Position numbers and translations under genes: made by a program. From Actinomycetes bacterium (lineage in GTDB: Bacteria > Actinomycetota > Acidimicrobiia > IMCC26256 > PALSA-610): a stretch of DNA of 44,060 nt. Below are positions 40,184 to 44,060 of this stretch, one piece after another; within the stretch, counting starts at the first letter, position 1; each line of letters begins with the position of its first letter. The stretch spans positions 1 through 44,060 of the forward strand of contig JAODBI010000102.1 in the NCBI GenBank assembly GCA_025463875.1. Reading direction: 5' to 3'. The notes beneath the pieces were generated by a model that searched no databases, had not been told where the DNA came from, and was given only the letters and a program-made list of their open reading frames with translations.

Positions 40184-42394
40184 ATGCGACTGCCCAAGGC
40201 TCATCAGGTCGTGCTCGGACTCGGCGTCGTGATGTTCGTGTTCGTGATCGGCAGCGGCGTCGTGCCCGCGATCACGGGGTGGCACGACAACTCGAACGTC
40301 CAGCGCGAGGTGTTCTGGAACGTCCCGACCGCGTTGAAGGTCGCGTTCTATGCCGCGGTGGCGACGACGTTGCTGATCGTCGCGTGGCTCGCGTCGCTGC
40401 GCGTCCGCAACTACGAGCGCGGCCGGCCCGACGACCGGCGCACCACTCGGAAGAACGTCGAAAAACGGGCCAAGAGCTACCGCAACGGCGTGTGGATGCA
40501 GACGCTGCTGCGCGATCCCGCCGCGGGCCTCATGCACGCGCTCCTCTACTTCGGCTTCGTCTCGCTGTTCATCGTCACCGTCATCAGCGAGACCGACCAC
40601 CAGCTCCCGGACCGCTTCAAGTTCCTGCACGGGCAGACCTACCAGGCGTACTCGGCGGGGGCCGAGATCGCGGGTCTCATGTTCCTGGCCGGCATCGTCT
40701 GGGCGATCTCCCGCCGCTACATACAGCGGCCGTACCGCATCCGCATCAAGACCCGTCCCGAGGACGCGGTCATCCTCGGCACGTTCTTCGTCATCGGTGT
40801 CACCGGATTCTTCGTCGAAGCCGTCCGCATCGCCGCCGAGGGCGAGCCGAGCTTCGAGAAGTGGTCGTTCGTCGGATACCCGCTCGCCAAGATCGTCGAC
40901 GGTTGGTCGGTCCACACCCTCGACGTCACCCACCGGTGGTTGTGGGCCGTGCACGTGGTGGCGTTCCTGGGCTTCCTCTTGATCCTGCCGACGACGAAGT
41001 TGCGGCACATGTTCACGTCGCCCATGAACATGTACCTGAAGGATCGCGACCGGCCCAAGGGCGCGATGAAGCCCATGCCGAACCTCATGGAGACCGAGCT
41101 CGAGAGCTTCGGTGCGGTCAAGATCGAGGACTTCACGTGGAAGCAGTTGATGGACACCGACGCGTGCACGGTCTGCGGACGTTGCACGTCGGTGTGCCCT
41201 GCGCACGCGACGGGCAAGCCCCTCGACCCGCGCGAGATCGTCTTGAAAGTCGGCGAGGTGATGGTGGCGACCGGTGATCCGGCCGTGTCGCCGGTGGTGG
41301 GCGTCGACCCCGACATCGCGGTCACCGTCGACAGCGTCTTCGAGCGCATCACACCCGACGAGGTGTGGGCGTGCACGAGCTGCAAGGCCTGCGACGAGAT
41401 CTGCCCAGTGAACATCGAGATCCTCGACAAGATCCTCGACATGCGGCGCTACCTGACGCTGATGGAGAGCGACTTCCCGAGCGAGCTCGGGAACACGTTC
41501 CGGTCGATGGAGAACTCGGGCAACGCCTACGGCTTGAACCAGGGAGACCGCGGCGATTGGGCGAGCGCGCTCGAAGGTGTCGACATCGTCGAGCCCGGCG
41601 GCGCGTTCGACCACGAGTACCTGTACTTCGTGGGCTGCGCCGGGAGCTTCGACGACCGCAACAAGAAGACGTCGCGCGCGCTTGCCAAGCTGCTCCAACG
41701 GGCGGGGATCGACTTCGCGATCCTCGGTCCAAGCGAGATGTGCAACGGCGACCAGGCCCGCCGCGCCGGGAACGAATACATCTTCCAGATGCTCGCGATG
41801 CAGAACGTCGAGGTGTTCGACGGCATGGGCGTGAAGAAGATCATCACGCAGTGCCCGCACTGCTTCAACGTGTTGAAGAACGACTACCCGCAGGTCGGCG
41901 GCAACTACGAGGTCATCCACCACTCGCAGTTGCTCGACGAGCTCGTGCGCGACGGACGGTTGTCGCTCGCGGGCGCGACGCTCGAAGAGCGCGTGACCTA
42001 CCACGACTCGTGCTACCTGGGTCGGCACAACGACGTGTACCTCGCGCCCCGACGCGTCGTCGGTTCGCTCGCCGGCATCGACCTCGTCGAGATGCCGCGC
42101 AACGGCACCAAGGGCATGTGCTGCGGCGCCGGCGGCGCGCGCATGTGGATGGAGGAGAACACCGGCAAGAAGGTGAACACCGAACGCAGCCAGGAGGCGA
42201 TCGCGACGGGCGCGTCGCGCATCGCGGTCGCGTGCCCCTTCTGCTACGTGATGTTCGACGACGGCGTGAAGGGCGAGGGCAAGGACGAAGAGGTCCGCGT
42301 TCAGGACATCGCCGAGATGCTGTGGGAAGCGATCGAGAACGGCGCGTCGGGCGCGGCGGCCGCGGCCGGACCCCCGTTCACGCCCGGGATCTGA
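40184..42394 (+). CDS. Membrane-anchored Fe-S oxidoreductase (HdrD/GlpC-like; narG-gamma-like N-terminus)
   Basis: N-terminal TM helices; CTVCGRCTSVCPAHATGKP and CTSCKACDEICPVNIEILDKI 4Fe-4S motifs; two cysteine-rich domains (YHDSCYLGRHN, MCCGAGGARMWMEE). Confidence 0.93.
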   Translation: MRLPKAHQVVLGLGVVMFVFVIGSGVVPAITGWHDNSNVQREVFWNVPTALKVAFYAAVATTLLIVAWLASLRVRNYERGRPDDRRTTRKNVEKRAKSYRNGVWMQTLLRDPAAGLMHALLYFGFVSLFIVTVISETDHQLPDRFKFLHGQTYQAYSAGAEIAGLMFLAGIVWAISRRYIQRPYRIRIKTRPEDAVILGTFFVIGVTGFFVEAVRIAAEGEPSFEKWSFVGYPLAKIVDGWSVHTLDVTHRWLWAVHVVAFLGFLLILPTTKLRHMFTSPMNMYLKDRDRPKGAMKPMPNLMETELESFGAVKIEDFTWKQLMDTDACTVCGRCTSVCPAHATGKPLDPREIVLKVGEVMVATGDPAVSPVVGVDPDIAVTVDSVFERITPDEVWACTSCKACDEICPVNIEILDKILDMRRYLTLMESDFPSELGNTFRSMENSGNAYGLNQGDRGDWASALEGVDIVEPGGAFDHEYLYFVGCAGSFDDRNKKTSRALAKLLQRAGIDFAILGPSEMCNGDQARRAGNEYIFQMLAMQNVEVFDGMGVKKIITQCPHCFNVLKNDYPQVGGNYEVIHHSQLLDELVRDGRLSLAGATLEERVTYHDSCYLGRHNDVYLAPRRVVGSLAGIDLVEMPRNGTKGMCCGAGGARMWMEENTGKKVNTERSQEAIATGASRIAVACPFCYVMFDDGVKGEGKDEEVRVQDIAEMLWEAIENGASGAAAAAGPPFTPGI

Positions 42395-42421
42395 CGACCC
42401 GGTCGTTGTTGATCTGCGTTG

Positions 42422-42553
42422 CGGCGATTCGTCGGAAGATTCGTCGGGACGTGAGGGCGTGCCTCAGACCTGTCCCGGCGATTCGTCGGAAGATTCGTCG
42501 CGCCACTCCGACGAGGTGCCCGAGCTGCGTCGGCGATTCGTCGGAAGATTCGT
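42422..42553. repeat. Three direct copies of a 23-25 bp repeat with 29-30 bp spacers
   Basis: cggcgattcgtcggaagattcgt(cg) at 42422-42446, 42476-42500 and 42531-42553. Confidence 0.9.
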
Positions 42554-42648
42554 TGGAACGCTCTGACCAGGGGTGACCCGTCGGGGAGGGAACGAAATTC
42601 GTGGCGGGCGGGCACACGACGAATCGCCGCCGGTAGTCACGGACCTCG

Positions 42649-43722
42649 TCACTTCTCCGGTTCGTCGTCCTTGTCCAAGGCCTTGTTCCACCACGACTCG
42701 CCTTCGGCTGGTGCGGCCGGCTCGGGTGCGGGCGGATCGGCGGCGGGGGGCGGCGGAGGCGGAGTCGTCGACGGCGCGGGGCTGTCCCAGCCGAGCGGAC
42801 CGGGCTCGGTGGGAGGCGCGGGTGGCGCCGGCGGAGGCGGTGTGGGGTCTGTCCAACCGGGTGCGGTCGGCGACGCGGGCGCGGTCGGAGGCGGCGGCGC
42901 GCCCCAGCTCGGCGCCTGCTGGGGAGGGGGCGGCGATCCCCAGGTGGGAGGCGCCGCTTCCGCGGGCGGTTGCGCGCCCCACCCCGGAGGACCGCTCGCC
43001 GGCGGGGCACCCCAGGTCGGTTGCGGCGGGGGCGGCGCGGACCATCCACCGGGCTGGGCCGGAGGAGCGCCGTACGGGGGCGGAGCGCCCCACCCGGGCG
43101 CGCCCTGTGGCGCGCCGCCGGGCGGAACCCATCCCGCCGGGCCCGGTTGACCGTACGCGCCGTACGGGCCGGCGAAGGCGGGACCGAGTACCGGGCGGCC
43201 CGCGTCCGCGAGCGCCACGACGTACGTCCCCGCCGCCATGTCACCCACCCGCCGGTGCGGGTGCGTGAGCGACGCGGTGAGCAATCCGATGAGGAAGCAG
43301 AGGTTGTCGACGAAGATCAGGAGGATCCAGCGGAGCAGCACGGGGCCGAACCCCGCCTTCCGGCCCTGCGCATCGACGACGCGCAGACCCATGATGAGCT
43401 TGCCGATGCTGGCGCCGACCACGGCCTGGAGCACGACGAGGTCGAGGATGCTCGCCACGGCGCCGATTCCGTAACCGAGGCCGAGCCCGGAGCCTTTCCA
43501 GACGTAGACGCGCGAGCCGATCTGGAGACATGAACCGCTGACGCCGCCGGCCCGGAGGCTTGCGCACGCGTGCGCGGGCGCCCCCGTGTAGACCTGGTCC
43601 TTCGTCACGGCGAGGATGGCGATGCCGATCCCGGCGAGGAGCACGAAGTCGATGATGTAGGCGACGATGCGCCGGCCCATCACGTTGGTGGGATCGCGCT
43701 GGAGCGGCATTCCGTAAGCCAT
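42649..43722 (-). CDS. RDD-family membrane protein with a long Pro/Gly-rich C-terminal tail
   Basis: NVMGRRIVAYIIDFVLLAGIGIAILAV; GASIGKLIMGLRVVDAQGRKAGFGPVLLRWIL; then PPGGAPQGAPGWGAPPPYGAPPAQPGGW... Confidence 0.88.
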   Translation of the reverse strand: MAYGMPLQRDPTNVMGRRIVAYIIDFVLLAGIGIAILAVTKDQVYTGAPAHACASLRAGGVSGSCLQIGSRVYVWKGSGLGLGYGIGAVASILDLVVLQAVVGASIGKLIMGLRVVDAQGRKAGFGPVLLRWILLIFVDNLCFLIGLLTASLTHPHRRVGDMAAGTYVVALADAGRPVLGPAFAGPYGAYGQPGPAGWVPPGGAPQGAPGWGAPPPYGAPPAQPGGWSAPPPPQPTWGAPPASGPPGWGAQPPAEAAPPTWGSPPPPQQAPSWGAPPPPTAPASPTAPGWTDPTPPPPAPPAPPTEPGPLGWDSPAPSTTPPPPPPAADPPAPEPAAPAEGESWWNKALDKDDEPEK

Positions 43723-43799
43723 ATGGCGTCGATTCTCCCCTACGGCGTGCCCTGAGCGGGCGGATGCCGAAAAGTGTCCTCTGGTACCTTCGGCCGTTC

Positions 43800-43870
43800 G
43801 CGGGCGTAGTTCAGCGGCAGAACATCAGCTTCCCAAGCTGAGAACGCGGGTTCGATTCCCGTCGCCCGCT
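43800..43870 (+). tRNA. tRNA-Gly (anticodon CCC)
   Basis: gcgggcgtagttcagcggcagaacatcagcttcccaagctgagaacgcgggttcgattcccgtcgcccgct. Confidence 0.92.
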
Positions 43871-44060
43871 CTCGTATGTATGCGCAGGTCAGGGCATACC
43901 CGCACAGACCTCACGGGATTGCGGCATCCGTTCAAAACGGTTCCATCACCCGCCCTCGGTGATCTCGTTCAGTACGCCAAGCGGTCGGCGAGGCGCGGGG
44001 ACGTTTGGCACACCTCGCACCGAAATCGGAGTAGCGCCGCGGTGGTGGTAGCACCTCCGG

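Noticed and set aside
42422-42553. Repeat block as a CRISPR array
   Set aside because: Only three copies, no dyad symmetry, internal self-duplication and no cas genes in the window; reported as an unexplained repeat instead.
43871-44060. Possible start of an integrated element downstream of tRNA-Gly
   Set aside because: A short open frame (PALGDLVQYAKRSARRGDVWHTSHRN...) runs to the window edge, but no integrase motif or att repeat is visible; not enough sequence.

Overview
GC-rich actinobacterial chromosome segment, probably Acidimicrobiia-like (the lineage is inference). The backbone is three housekeeping blocks. (1) A purine-biosynthesis cluster on the minus strand, about 11.1-23.3 kb: purM, purF, purL, purQ, purS, purC, purB, purD and purA, next to a bldC-like regulator. 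It also contains a minus-strand methyltransferase and an opposite-strand APS kinase (cysC). (2) A heat-shock operon, dnaK-grpE-dnaJ-hspR-clpB, about 32.9-39.5 kb, in which clpB carries an in-frame TAG. (3) A Crp-like protein plus an HdrD/GlpC-type membrane Fe-S oxidoreductase. Accessory material includes two secreted proteins with six propeller-like 'GYWL..DGG.F.FG' repeats each, a tandem-repeat secreted protein, a DUF1214/sulfotransferase pair, and a catabolic cluster (esterase, NmrA-like, class II aldolase, amidohydrolase, acyl-CoA ligase). Five tRNAs are present: Lys, Glu, Asp, Phe and Gly. The observations most worth following up are: a ribbon-helix-helix + double Clp_N protein without an ATPase, preceded by three 11-bp-phased operator-like repeats; a 22-bp duplication of the tRNA-Lys 3' end bounding a 2.8-kb islet; the interrupted clpB; a three-copy 23-25 bp repeat with 29-30 bp spacing and no cas genes; and degraded gene remnants. 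Large antisense ORFs in the track were treated as GC-driven shadow ORFs. No homology search was possible; family names come from motif recognition.
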